Counted from the first letter of the stretch, positions 23,931 through 35,476 are shown. The stretch is 64,000 nt of DNA from Diadophis punctatus similis (GCA_023053685.1 JALIGW010000005.1:18998001-19062000); one strand, 5' to 3'. Made by a program: numbers and translations. The notes: a model not told the origin generated them from the letters alone.

Positions 23931-24740
23931 AGACGCAATATTTGCGATATATTTTAAGCTTTGAAGAATGTGGCCTTCCTGAAGCTCTGCATCTCATTCA
24001 TTTGCTACCCATTAATTTCACCCTTTCAAAATAACAGCAACAAGAACAACAACCCTTGAATCTTGTACACTAAAAAGAGGTAACAAGCTGTGTGCTCCTG
24101 AAAAACTTGTAAGGAAGTACTGTTCTTTTACTAAATAAACATGAGGCAACAGCATGATATGGCTATAAAGAGACAAACGATTAACTTGTAGTTTCAAAAC
24201 CATACAAAGTAATTATAGTTCTACTTTATTTGTCAATATTGACATCAAGAAATAGGCAGAAATATAAGACTTCTAATTTGACAGCAGGTTTTCCTAAATT
24301 AGTCCAACAAGTGTCATTTTGTTTCTTCCTACCACCTGGAAATGTACATGTATTTGTCATCCATGGTTGTACGTGACATTGCTTAGTAATGGTTGTTATT
24401 GCTAACAGACCATGGGGAGCAAATGTACAATTTTTACATTCAAAGAGGACGTAATCAAATTAGCTAAGGCGGCTTTCAACCTCCTTTCCATATGACTCTT
24501 AGAAGCTTTCAAGGAAAAGGTCAGGAAAACAATTATCAATAAAAGTAATTTGAAGTTGAAACCAATTACCAAAATCGTTCCTGAATTTGCTTTCACTGGA
24601 TATGTTGATATAGAAGCTGGACAGCAAACTGAGAGACTTGCTTTGAACTGGATTCAAATAAAATCAAAGTTGAATTCAATTCAACTCAATTCAATTCTCT
24701 ATGATGCTAAGATTTTAGAAGCAGCTTACACAACTTAGAT
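23931..24740. other. No gene or recognised repeat
   Basis: AT-rich intron. The 62- and 64-codon frames at 24402-24738 lack splice context. A short ATTCAATTCAACTCAATTCAAT tract lies near 24671. Confidence 0.4.
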
Positions 24741-24852
24741 CTGTGTTTCTCAATCTTGGCAGCATGAAGAGGTGTGGACTTCAACTCCCATAATTTGCTG
24801 GCTGGGGAATTCTGGGAGTTGAAGTCCAAGCTGCCAAGGTCGAGAAACACTG
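24741..24852. mobile_element. Palindromic hAT MITE, target duplication ACTTAGAT
   Basis: Ends CTGTGTTTCTCAATCTTGGC and GCCAAGGTCGAGAAACACTG. The inner arms GTGGACTTCAACTCCCATAA and GGGAGTTGAAGTCCAAG are inverted. Perfect ACTTAGAT flanks lie at 24733-24740 and 24853-24860. Confidence 0.87.
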
Positions 24853-25100
24853 ACTTAGATGTTGCCATATCATACTGCACTTCAAAAACAATGTGTAATA
24901 TGGCATGTCATTTAAATTTTCCCTTGGTGAAAAATACTTTCTAAATGGAAAAATACTCTGATGTTCAAATACCCATCACAGTTTTACACATTCCGGAGTT
25001 GATACACATTTGAGATGATTGTCATTGAAATGCTTCCATCCAGACTAGCATCATCATGAAGGAATGCATATAATTCAAATGTTATTTATTTACAACTAAC

Positions 25101-25281
25101 CTGGAATTGGTTGAGGTGTTAATACCACTGTAGGAAAAGGCCTGGGAGCAGTGGCTGGCCTAGATACTGCCACAGCTACTTGGTTTGTTGTAGCAAGAGG
25201 CTTTTCATGTCCTTGGTAGATTCTTAGTTCCTTCGGATGTATCCATGTTGAATCAAGAGCAAATGCGTTGTTCAAATAAAT
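25101..25281 (-). CDS. Internal exon 3 of unidentified minus-strand gene (181 bp, phase 0-1)
   Basis: Seen: minus-strand acceptor TCTGTGCAG|ATTTATTTG and donor CCAG|GTTAGTTG bound 181 bp, open for 60 codons plus one base in the frame inherited from exon 2. The peptide begins IYLNNAFALDSTWIHPKEL and becomes rich in Ala, Thr, Pro and Val (VAVAVSRPATAPRPFPTVV), looking like a low-complexity linker after a folded-looking N-terminal third. A downstream in-frame stop is absent because the exon ends in phase 1 and completes an Ala codon (G|CT) with exon 4. The intron to exon 4 is about 17.7 kb and packed with transposons. No function assigned. Confidence 0.76.
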
Positions 25282-25430
25282 CTGCACAGAATATATGAAA
25301 AAAGGAAATATATCTCTATACAAATACATTCATTCATATAAATAAAATCATCTCCATCTGTTAACTGCTAGCTTGGGCTTCAACAGGATTTCCAAAAACA
25401 TATCTAAGGTCATCTAAATTCAATCCCTTT

Positions 25431-25541
<111 letters not shown>

Positions 25542-25592
25542 ACCCAGCTCTCCAATTATTCAGAAATACTTTTCAGCTGATGAAAGCTGCAG

Positions 25593-25739
<147 letters not shown>

Positions 25740-25918
25740 CTTTTTTGCTGACTTTATATATATATATATATATAAAGATTCATCCTTGGAAAGTGAAGAC
25801 TGGGTTCAAACATTCTTTCCAGCTATGGTGGATATGTTTGTAATCTGTCCCATACTACTGTTGGAACTGTGGTTGATAAAGGGGAAAGGGATGTATTGGG
25901 GTGAGATAGTCTCTAGAG

Positions 25919-26368
25919 CAGTGAGGGTGAACTTATGGCACGCGTGCCACAGGTGGCACGCGGAGCCATATCAGAGGGCACGCGAGGCGTTGCCCTGTCA
26001 GCTCCACGGGCAAACCGGAAGTTTGGAAAAATACACTTCCGGTTTGCCATTGGGCTGTTTTTTGCACTCCGGGAGGGTTTAGGGAAGCTTCCTGAAGCCC
26101 CGGAGTGCAAAAAACAGCCCGACGGGCAAACCGGAAGTGCGTTTTTCCGAACTTCCGGTTTGCCCATTTTGCCGTTTTTCACCGTCCCAGGCTTCGGTAA
26201 GGCCTTTTCGCGGGGGTGGGGTGGGGGCGCGCAAGTGCAGGGGGCAGCATGGGGGGGGTTGTGCGCATGCGTGGGGGGAGAGGGAATGGGTGTGGGCACG
26301 TGTGTGCGCGCTAGCATGCGCACGCACACCCTTTTGGCACGCGAACCAAAAAAGGTTCGCCATCACTG
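25919..26368. mobile_element. hAT MITE, 450 bp, target duplication CTCTAGAG
   Basis: Ends CAGTGAGGGTGAACTTATGG and AAAGGTTCGCCATCACTG. Perfect CTCTAGAG flanks lie at 25911-25918 and 26369-26376. The interior repeats GGGCAAACCGGAAGT and its complement ACTTCCGGTTTGCC four times, giving nested hairpins, and has an inverted pair around GCACTCCGGGAGGG / GCCCCGGAGTGC. Strongly CpG-rich; open frames across it are by-products of composition. Confidence 0.9.
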
Positions 26369-26376
26369 CTCTAGAG

Positions 26377-28871
26377 GATTTTAGAAGACTTTCAGTCTTC
26401 CCAATCTTTGGAAATATTTTCAAATGAGAAGCAAATAAACTTCCATCTGAAAACAAACATGCAAAACGAGATGGGCGGCATTAAAAAAATTAAATAAATA
26501 AAATGGTAGTTCCTCTCTTCTGGCCAGAGGTATTTGCAAGATTGAAGGCTTTTATCAACATGACAAAAACAGTGTCACACTATTATATATGTGCGATGAC
26601 AGACAGAAAGCGGCACAGGATTTTTTGTTGCAACAAACACCCCCTATTTCTGGCTTCTACATTTAGGAATCTTCACTGCTTTCAATATTGGAACACGTCT
26701 TCATCATCCATTAAAATAAGATTGTCCTATAGAGGTGAGCTAAGTAAAAGCTCACCTCTATAGGTGAGCAAGTGATTAAATCTAGCAAGGCCTGTTATTA
26801 ACTTTGGTTAATGCAAGCAAGGATTAAAAGTATTTGGCTACAGTATGTGCTATTAAAAACAAATGGAAGCTTTTTGTTGATGTTGTTAAGGTACATGTAC
26901 CGATTCAGATGAATATATTGATGTTAGATAATAAATGAATCTTAATTTCAGGCTTTGAGCCAAATGCCATTTAAGACTGTGATTTGGATTTCAGCCTTTC
27001 TGCATGGACTAACATGGTAATTTGCAACATAAAAATATTCTTAATAAATCTACATAAGATAAAAAGATGCCCAAATATGTAAGAAATCTTGATGCTGATC
27101 AAATTTTATCAACTATTAGCTGCTGGAAAATATTTTATGAAAATATAGTATCAAGAATAGGTTGGCAAAATGATGGATTCCTGTATTGGCTATGGATAAA
27201 AATTACCCAGAGGCATCCTAAATTATGTTCTGTATGCAGACATGCACACATAATTTAATTCTCATACTGCTGGACAACATTGTCTCCTATTACAACAACC
27301 TTGTTACCTATTACAACCTTAATCTGATAGATACAGTATATTAGAAGCCAAGTCATCACATTATATTTTTTTAGTTGAAGCTCAGATTCAGATAGAGATG
27401 AAGTTGTTCTAGTTTGATTCTAATGAAACATATCAATGTTCAGAAACTGTTTTGGTACACGTGTACCAGTTCAGTTCTGGTTGACATGAAGAATTTAAAT
27501 ATAGTGCTCACTACAATGATAATTGTTTTCAAGAAGAATCAATTAGTGACACATTTAAAACTGTCATTGCTACATGTTGTCAAGTATTATGACGTCTTTG
27601 ATTTGGTGTATGGATGCATGATTATATCCATGTAGTCAAACTTGTTTCAAAAGCATCTTAATGCTTATTGAGCAAATTTACTAGGCACATCAAAGGACCA
27701 AAATCTTTGCACTGTTGATCACATATTGGCAGACTCTCTTTGATATCTGCTTAGATGCTATTATTTCTTAGGCTCGGTGCAATAATCTAGGATGGTTCAC
27801 TGATGTTTCTATTACTTGATCCAAGGCTTTTGATTCAAGTTACATACTGATTACATACTTTAATCACTGAGAAGTAACACCCTCCCCCACCTGTAACTCC
27901 AGAAGTAGAATACCCTATTCAAACTGTAAAGGGTAAATGCCACTCTTTTAGACACAGCACTAGAGCATGCAGTCAAAACCAGAGTAAAATCAGAAGTGAA
28001 AGGCTAAACAGTTAATTTATTGAAATACGGTTAATAGGATTCATCTTCAAGTAAAATCATAATTAAGTCCCTTTAGTCTCTCTATTAATCATTCATCATT
28101 AACTTTTAGAGAGGGGATTTGAGAGGTCACTCTGGAAGCCTTCAGATTGTTCTTACAGAACAAGTCCTTCCTTGCAACTGAAAGCTCTCCAGACTCAGCA
28201 TTGCCTGAGCTGAGCTCAGGGTTTCTTTGAAGTTGCATCTTTTTTTTAAATTATTTTTGTGTTGCTGCAATGCTACCTAATAGTTGCATTGTCCCATTCC
28301 ACCAGAGATAGGCTGTTGATGTTTTTGGTGCTACTACACATGTCTTTAGATCAAACATTAAACTTAGCCAAGTCAGCAATATCTTTCAATTTTTGACAAC
28401 CATCAACAAACATGGTGGAGAACTGCAACCTGTGAGTGCACAAAATGGATTTTTTTTTCTTTTGAAAAAGGATGAGTATTTGTACAATTTTTGGAGGATC
28501 TATCTGCCTTTAAATAGTTGCAGGTCTTTGATCCACTTCCTAGACCTAAGCACTTGAAAGGTCAAGAAAAAAATAAAAGGGTAGATAAACACAAAATATT
28601 TTAATCTTTTTAGATCATTTGTTGGGACTGAATTTGCTTTTAATTTTAACATATAGCTGTAGTTTCATTTTTATTCTGTTTCAATTAAGACTCAAATCAC
28701 ACTGTTGGGCTGAAATAAAATAAAGATTTGGTCCTTTTTTAAAAAAAATTATATCTTCCATTTGGATCTCTGGTCAAAGTTAGAATGTTTGCTATCATCA
28801 ATAGTAGTTGTAAATTTAACAGCTCTCAAGTTTAATATTGAATGCCAGACATGTTGCTATTTTAATACAGC
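26377..28871. other. Intron, no gene; one short perfect hairpin
   Basis: About 2.5 kb of AT-rich intron between exons 3 and 2. The only structure seen is the hairpin at 26728-26762. Frames at 27067 and 27414 have no splice context. Confidence 0.45.
26728..26762. repeat. Perfect hairpin, 14-bp arms, 7-nt loop
   Basis: TATAGAGGTGAGCT and AGCTCACCTCTATA flank AAGTAAA, and a third partial copy (TAGGTGAGC) follows. No T-run follows it, so it is not terminator-like. Confidence 0.85.
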
Positions 28872-29041
28872 TACTGCTCAACTTATTACCACAATTGAAC
28901 CCCATATTTCTATTGCTAAGTGAGACAGCTGTTAAGTGAATTTTGCCCCATTTTACAGGCTTTCTTAACACAGTCGTTAAGCAAATCACTGCGAAAGTTA
29001 AGTTAGTAAAACGGTTGTTAAGTGAACAAGGCTTCTCCATT
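28872..29041. mobile_element. 5' half of the 398-bp TA-flanked MITE
   Basis: CTCAACTTATTACCACAATTG through GTTAAGTGAACAAGGCTTCTC matches the first ~170 bp of the elements at 34609 and 61581, including the repeated TTGTTAAGTGA motif. The right end is missing. Confidence 0.75.
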
Positions 29042-29118
29042 AATTAATCAGTGGAACAGCTTGCCTCCAGAAGTTGTGAAAGCTTTTTGTTATACTATTA
29101 AAGCAGATTGGGGCTATT
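29042..29118 (+). mobile_element. CR1 fragment, sense
   Basis: GTGGAACAGCTTGCCTCCAG followed by AAGTTGTGAAAGC is the sense version of the CR1 segment seen antisense at about 1336-1360. It ends 60 bp from exon 2. Confidence 0.65.
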
Positions 29119-29178
29119 TGTAATTTTCAGAAATTGCTATTTTGCAAAGTCTTCAAAAATAGTAGAAGTAGAACTTAC

Positions 29179-29325
29179 CTTGCAATTTGGTAATCTCTTT
29201 TCTACCCAACTTTTCCCAGAATGTGGTAGAGCAGTTGTAGTATACACATGAGGAAAAAGAGGAACAAACTCCACATTTGAGGAAGGTGAAAATCCAATTA
29301 CTGGAGAGTGAGGTCCAAATATCCA
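29179..29325 (-). CDS. Internal exon 2 of unidentified minus-strand gene (147 bp, phase 0-0)
   Basis: Seen: minus-strand acceptor TTTTATTTTAG|TGG and donor AAG|GTAAGTTC bound a 147-bp block that is open for exactly 49 codons in phase 0. The translation starts [16 protein letters not shown] and ends [10 protein letters not shown], with a Ser/Pro-rich first half and one cysteine. Of the three frames only this one stays open into the next exon: frame 2 meets a stop within this exon and frame 3 meets one early in the exon at 25.2 kb. No transmembrane segment or known catalytic motif is visible. Upstream it joins the CpG-island exon (phase 0) and downstream the exon at 25101-25281. The composition is unlike the flanking repeats, and no repeat covers it. 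The family was not recognised by eye. Confidence 0.75.
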
Positions 29326-31924
29326 CTAAAATAAAGTTGTGGAACAGTTAGAATTCTCTATATTAAATCATATTCTATAGCATTTGCAAGGTTTTTTTAG
29401 ATCTTAATTTATATTACAAGACTACTTGAAAACACATACTGTATAAATCCATGTATATTCTAATGTTTCCTTCAGAACATGAAATGGTTATTAAAATGTA
29501 TGGGTTATGGAATGAAACTATTACTGCTATTTATTCATATAACAATGGGACAGTGCATAACTCATGGTGATGTATGACCATTGATCAAACTTGCCCATCA
29601 TATGCAATGTGTTTAATGTAATGTAGCAAACCAAGAGAAATATCTGAATCTGAGTAAAGCAACAGAGACACGTATCCATTTCCATCCATTATCCAGGTGC
29701 AGATGAAAATCCCATTCATGGACAGTCGAGCACTTAATGAGAGATGTAAAGAAATTGAGAAATTGTAAGGTGGAGGAGGAGAGATTAAAAAAACATTAAA
29801 AAAATAAAATGTGGATAACAGAAAATATGAGTCAAAACAAATCTTTGGTTTGGAAGGATGTTACACAACCAATTTGAATTTATCCCTTACCATAACTTCA
29901 TTTTAAGTCAAAAGTCCCCTGTGTAATGCACAACACCTTGACTTGGTTGCACAATGGATTGAGGAGAATTACATGCCATGAATATAGCTCTACTGTTCCA
30001 AATAGAACCATGAAAAAATGTAGGACTTCATTGATTTGATGGCTCATGATGAGCCACAGGTTATGTCTACATCTGAACAGATGTAGCAATGACTGCTTCA
30101 TATTCTGAACTATTCTTACTGTGAAATTTCTGTAATGAGTTTTTTCAGAAAGCAATGCAATATTATTTAAAAACGAGCCAACGACAGCAGTATAAACATA
30201 CTGTTATCCAAATATAAAGATTTAAGTAATCTAATAAACAGAAAACAAACAAGGTGTCTTTCATACAAAAGAAAAGCTTTTTATGATTGAAACGTTCATC
30301 ACCACTCTTTCTTAACCTTGCATTATCATGAATGACCAAAATGTTCATTTGCTTCAATGCAATTACATTTTTTAATTCTTCAATATTTTTTTTAAAAGGC
30401 CTTCATTCACTACCAAGCTTCATTTCTACAGTCTATTAAGTGCCAGCATATGTTTCTAGCTGTTTTACCGAGAAGCTGAAAATAATCCAAAAAAATTAGA
30501 TCTCATAATGTTTAAATGAAATAGCATCAAACCTATGTCTGAGGCATTGCAAACAATAATTCCACAATTAGTAAAGGTGAAGAAATCAAATGTACAAATT
30601 TAATTTTAAAGGCAAATCTCAATCACCTACCACTATTTTAACATTCACTTTACAATCCTGATAAATAATTGAAGCATTCATTAAAAAATGCTAATGAGTT
30701 GTATTGGTTAAATTAATATTTGATCAAGATTAGTTAATGTCTGCTACTGAACGTTACAAACACCACATTAGAAGCTACTGGATATATTTGTAGATCACAG
30801 CATTTTTCTTTATAGGTCTGACCAATATTGTCTCAGTCAACACAGTCAAATCAATGGAAAAAGGGTTGCCCCTAATAAGGAGATTCATAAGTAACCACCC
30901 ACCTATTAAAATAAATATTTTGCAGATCTCTATACATGAAGGGAAACACAAGTTTCTAGTCACTAAATACCTCTAGTGGCAGAATTCTGATATAACAGCT
31001 TTGGGGAGATAGCTATGTGGCAACCTATCTTCTTCTAAATCAGCTCCGTTCTGAAAAATTCTTAAGAACTGGGGGGAAATGCGTAAAATGTGTTGCTTTC
31101 CCCAAAATTCATTAAATGAACACAACAGCAGAACCAATATATTGACTATATAATGTAAGATTTGTTTAACCTCGTGGCAAAGAATTTTAATGAAATATTA
31201 GAATAATATTTACCTTGCTTTTATTTAGATGAGTTTAATACAAGGTTCCAATTTATGTTGATGGGAAAATAGATACTTCACTATGAATTTTAAGAGAGTC
31301 TAGTGATTATTAGTCACTTTGTGAACAGGGATTCATCTGCAGTAGGCTGGTTTATGTTGCTTAGGGATTTTTTTTCCAGTTGGGATTGGCATAATTAACA
31401 TTTCCAAATTCTGTTGCTTATTGTAAAATGTTTCTTCCTGCTCTTCGGACAAGTAAGATGGTATTAGCAGGATTTGTGTTTAAAGGAACAGATCCTACTC
31501 AGTAGGAAGTCGGTACAAGTACATTATTATAAATTAGCAGCAAACAACCCTTAACTGTCAAAATTAACTGCAATCTTATTATGAAGGCAGTATATTTGGG
31601 GAATATGTTTTCTACACATGGAAGGTAAAAAATGACCACTGTTTATGTGGTTTAAGAGTGGAAATTACAAGCTCAGCATTGGCAATACATTCTTATTAAT
31701 ACTTAATGTAGTCTCTCCCGCGCCAGGATTTTTAAGTCTTGTGGAAAGAAGGCACAGCTCTGCCGAAGCAGAGGCTCACGTCCGCAAGTCGGAAAAATAC
31801 AGCAGACAACTTCAGCACTACGGCTCTACGGACAGCGACTAAAGTTGCTTCTGACGTTACATATTTCCTACCTACGCATCCTAAGGTTATTTTCAATGTT
31901 TCTTTTTCCCACCGCCGTGGCTTG
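29326..31924. other. Intron between exons 2 and 1, no recognised element
   Basis: About 2.6 kb of AT-rich sequence. No splice-bounded frame compatible with phase 0 was seen, and no transposon ends. Confidence 0.45.
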
Positions 31925-31926
31925 CT

Positions 31927-32022
<96 letters not shown>

Positions 32023-32034
32023 TTCTTTCTTTTA
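31925..32034. repeat. (TTTC)n microsatellite at edge of CpG island
   Basis: About 27 units, with one TTTTC slip near 32020. Confidence 0.95.
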
Positions 32035-32049
32035 AACGATCGACACGGG

Positions 32050-33020
32050 GGTTGTGGGGCAGACCTGTGTAGTCTGCGGAAGTCAAGAAGCGCTCACCAT
32101 CAAAAACCCTCATCCAAGAAACCAAAAAAGCACCGAGCGGCGATGGCTATGGTTAAGGGACCGAAAGAGAAAAGAAAGGAAAAGTCGCCTTCCTTACCTG
32201 TTCGTTCAGAAACGGAAGCTGGTGAACGGTCGAGTGGTGCTCCGATGCCATCAAAGGCACAAACGGATCGCAGGGAAGTTGCCAGCTCGAAACCCCCTGG
32301 ATCAATGGGGCCGGCGGCGGGGGAGGTGGGGGAGGAGGAGGAGGCGAAGAGAGCAGCAGCGGAGGAGGAGGTACTATCCCGGCAGCGCCTCCGATCCGAA
32401 AAAGCCCAGACGCGCTCGGGACCATCCAAATCCAAGGAGGTGCTGGGGGCTCCGCATTTCTGGGCCACAGGAGAGGCTGCTGCCGCTTGGCTCTAAGCAC
32501 TGGGCGCATTCTACATCTTACAGTACGATCCCACCGCTCGCAGGGGGACGCCTCCAGCGAAGGCAAGCAGCGGCAACAGCCCAGGCACAGGATTGGATTC
32601 CAGGCAGCTGTGGCAAAGCAGCGATGCCCATCAGTGCCCCCGCTCGGGAAGAAAGCTTCGAGCGGAGGCGGCAGCGGCGGCAGCGGCGGCTGCTCAGGAG
32701 CCGGCGAGGCTCCGACTTCGTTCTGTGGTTCTGCTCGGAGCTCCTCCCCCTTTCGCAGCCCCTCCTGCCTTGACCACACCCCCGCTGCCGCTGCAGGAAG
32801 CCCAAAAACTAGAGAAGAGTCGCAGCCCTGCTGCAATTGCCAGGCTGACGAAGAGAACCTCCTCCAACTTCTTGCCTTCTCCAGCCCAGGGCGCAGGCGG
32901 GAAGGCGACGGAACGCACCGCTCCAAGGGTCGCAAGAAAGCAGGAAGGCACTCCGAAGAGAGGGGGGGCAGAGGAAAGATGGCGGGGCGGGGGAAGAAAC
33001 GGAATGGTGCGGGAGAAAGA
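32050..33020. promoter_or_regulatory. CpG island, likely promoter of the minus-strand gene (possibly bidirectional)
   Basis: Seen: about 1 kb of GC-rich, CpG-dense sequence in an otherwise AT-rich window, with GGCGGC and GGGGCGG motifs and no repeat family covering it. It contains the putative first exon at its left side, so the minus-strand transcription start should lie between about 32510 and 33000. Microsatellites flank it on both sides: (TTTC)n at 31925-32034 and (GAGAA)n at 33154-33233. A plus-strand ATG at 32143 has a strong Kozak context (GGCGATGG) and an open frame to 32496, so a divergent transcript is possible but unproven. No TATA box was identified. Confidence 0.7.
32198..32509 (-). 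CDS. Putative first coding exon of unidentified minus-strand gene
   Basis: Seen: reading the minus strand, an open frame from an ATG at 32509 runs 104 codons to a strong donor (CAG|GTAAGG; GT at 32197-32196) and ends in phase 0, exactly what the exon at 29179-29325 needs. The block lies in a CpG-rich island, as expected for a first exon. The translation has a basic N-terminus, a proline run of about eleven residues around residues 58-68, and ends LPFLNEQ. In-frame Met codons at 32509, 32425 and 32251 are all possible starts. None has an ideal Kozak context; 32425 and 32251 have G at +4. A start at 32251 (MASEHHST...) would leave only 18 residues here and make the proline tract 5' UTR. Inference: this is the 5' coding exon of the gene whose next exons lie at 29.2, 25.2 and 7.3 kb. 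Function not recognised. Confidence 0.58.
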
Positions 33021-33153
33021 AAGGGGGGAGAAAGAGGGAGGGATAAACAAGGAAAAGAAGGTGGGAGAAGGTGGGAAGCAGAGAGTACGTTTGATGGAAG
33101 GGAAAGTACTGAATGAGCCAAAGAGGCAAAGAAAGGGGGGAAAGAAGAGATAA

Positions 33154-33233
33154 AGGAGAGAAGAGAAGAGAAGAGAAGAGAAGAGAAGAGAAGAGAAGAG
33201 AAGAGAAGAGAAGAGAAGAGAAGAGAAGAGAAG
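33154..33233. repeat. (GAGAA)n microsatellite
   Basis: About 16 pentamers ending at GGTGTAAATC, within a 200-bp purine-rich stretch upstream of the gene. Confidence 0.95.
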
Positions 33234-33385
33234 GTGTAAATCAGCCAGAAGTCTCCAAATCACGTACAGAGTATACCATCTACATATCGACTTCATATTC
33301 CTGGGAAGCACTTACAAGATTTCCACCTCATTTCTTTAAAACAAAAGTCTTAAGAAGGAAGACTTTTGCCTTCAAGAAGGCAAAA

Positions 33386-33459
33386 GAAGGAAGGAAGGAA
33401 GGAAGGAAGGAAGGAAGGAAGGAAGGAAGGAAGGAAGGAAGGAAGGAAGGAAGGAAGGA
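33386..33459. repeat. (GGAA)n microsatellite
   Basis: About 18 units. GGAA cores resemble ETS-site repeats by sequence only. Confidence 0.95.
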
Positions 33460-34035
33460 CAGGCAACATGATAATTGCAGAAGGCAATTAAAGGGGAGTG
33501 GGGACAAAGACCCAACAGAGGATAAAAGTTTGTTCATGTGAAACACATGTGAAAGTGGAGACCAAAAGATTCCTATCTGAGTTGACTCTAACAGAGCTGT
33601 AAACATATTTCTTGGAACAACTTAAGAAGAAGCAGAAGAAACAGAAAAGAGAATCCATGTTCCAAGTGGATTGCCCCCCCCCCCCAAAAAAAGACTCCCT
33701 GCATTTCTTTCCAACCATATTGCTCCTCTACAATAGTTACTCTATTTACAGAAGGGGGGGAGGAAAGAATGAGGCTACTGCACTTTTCTGTGGAAAAAGT
33801 TCTTGTTCCATGAACATATCCAATGTATACACATTTTTGTCCCCACTCTGTACCATTGGAAGCATCTATTGATTCTAGTGCTTTCTATTTCCAACAGAAT
33901 AGGCATGTGACAAAAGCAATATCACATAATACTTATTTACTTATTAAAATATCCCTGCTACCACCCCCACATGTGACCTCTTACAAAAAGCTAAAAACAC
34001 ATCAACATTCATACATAGGGAATTGATCTCAATAT
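33460..34035. other. No gene or recognised repeat
   Basis: 5' flank of the gene. A C11A7 homopolymer junction lies at 33675-33692. Nothing else recognised. Confidence 0.4.
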
Positions 34036-34142
34036 CAGCCCGCCTGCCGGAAGAGCCATGTTTTAATGGCTTTACGGAAGGCCAGCAGGGTGGGAATAAT
34101 CCGGATCTCCGGGGGGAGTTGGTTCCAGAGATTAATGTGTCT
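34036..34142 (-). mobile_element. L2 fragment, antisense (C-terminal coding)
   Basis: GCCGGAAGAGCCATGTTTTA, TACGGAAGGCCAGCAGGGTG and GAGTTGGTTCCAGAG are the antisense of the L2 C-terminal block (WNQLPPEIR, then LLAFRK) also seen at 12858-12930 and 56530-56630. Confidence 0.8.
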
Positions 34143-34608
34143 TCCTTACTCATGTAGTTTCTGGAAGCTTTTCCTCACAAATATTACTGAACGGGAGCTC
34201 TTTGGTGCTTCACCTCTATATAGAACTTCAAAACACTTTGTTCCCAGGCCAAAATTCTTTCTGCATTCACTCTGAAAGCCCAAGAATACCATTTATTAAA
34301 AACGTGAACATTTTCAGAGCCATTTACTTCACATCCCCATTTTTCCACAGACAATGATGGACCATAACCTTATCTTCAGGAAATATAATTAATAATTAAA
34401 GATGATAGAAATTGTTCACATTTATTTTTGTTTTTCTTCATTAAACACTTGTTCAGACTCAAATAAACAGCAGATATTCTGGCAGAAGGCTAGAGATTAG
34501 TTTTACATGGCACTACAACAAGATTGAAAGACTTTAGTTCAGTGCTGATGAACCTCTTATTCTAGGATAATTATATACACCAGTCTTCCCTGGGTACATT
34601 AGCAATTA

Positions 34609-35006
34609 CAGGAAGTCCTCGACTTATGACCACAATTGAGCCCAAAATTCTGTTGCTTAAGTGAGACAGTTGTTAAGTGAGTTTTGCTCCATTTTACAAT
34701 TTTTCTTGCCACAGTTGTTAAGTGAATCACTGCAGTTGTTAAGTTATTAACACAGTTGTTAAGTGAATCTGGATTCCCACATTGACTTTGCTTGTCAGAA
34801 GGTCGCAAAAGGGGATCACATGATCTCAGAACATTGCAATCGTCATTAAATATGAACCAATTGCTAAACGTCCGAATTTTGATCACATGACCCTCAGGGA
34901 TGGTGCAACAGTTGTACGTGTGAAAAAAAGTGTGTGTCACTTTTCTCAGTGCTGTTGTGACTTTGAGCAGGCACCAGATGAATTGTTGTAAGTCAAGGAC
35001 TACCTG
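34609..35006. mobile_element. 398-bp MITE with TA target site
   Basis: Ends CAGGAAGTCCTCGACTTATG and TAAGTCAAGGACTACCTG are inverted and flanked by TA at 34607-34608 and 35007-35008, as in Tc1/mariner-type insertions. The body repeats TTGTTAAGTGA about five times. Same length as the copy at 61581-61978. Non-coding. Confidence 0.82.
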
Positions 35007-35328
35007 TATAGCCAGAAGTTCCCATATCTTCAGTAACCAGGATGTCTTTTACAAACAGGAAATAAAAGCTCAGGAAAGAAAAAAATGTATGTGGTTCAGT
35101 AGTGGTAGATAATATAAAAAAAGAAAGAAAGGACTGCAGCTTTGCTCAAAAAGATTTAGTCTGAAGACTGATGTGATTTGGGGAAAGTCTACAATAGTCA
35201 GGAGTTCAGCATTCACCAAGTAAAGAAAATAATCTTTACAACATGCCAGGATCAGGATACATGGAACAAAGGTAAATCATGTGTACACATAATTTAGAAG
35301 TTAGACTACTCTATCACACAGCCAGTCT

Positions 35329-35476
35329 TAGAATAGAATAGAATAGAATAGAATAGAATAGAATAGAATAGAATAGAATAGAATAGAATAGAACAGAACA
35401 GAACAGAACAGAACAGAACAGAACAGAACAGAACAGAACAGAACAGAATAGAATAGAATAGAATAGAATAGAATTC
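35329..35476. repeat. (AATAG)n with internal (AACAG)n block
   Basis: About 29 pentamers. Units from about 35390 to 35445 are AACAG, bordered on both sides by AATAG. Joined directly to a Snake1-like LINE 3' end. Confidence 0.95.

Noticed and set aside
25913..26456. Overlapping frames of 96-149 codons
   Set aside because: They lie inside a hAT MITE with a perfect CTCTAGAG duplication; composition-driven.
32054..32773. 239-codon plus-strand frame in the CpG island
   Set aside because: GC-rich sequence leaves several frames open on both strands. The frame starts inside a microsatellite flank, is full of Arg from CpG codons and has no recognisable domain; the minus frame has splice-phase support instead.
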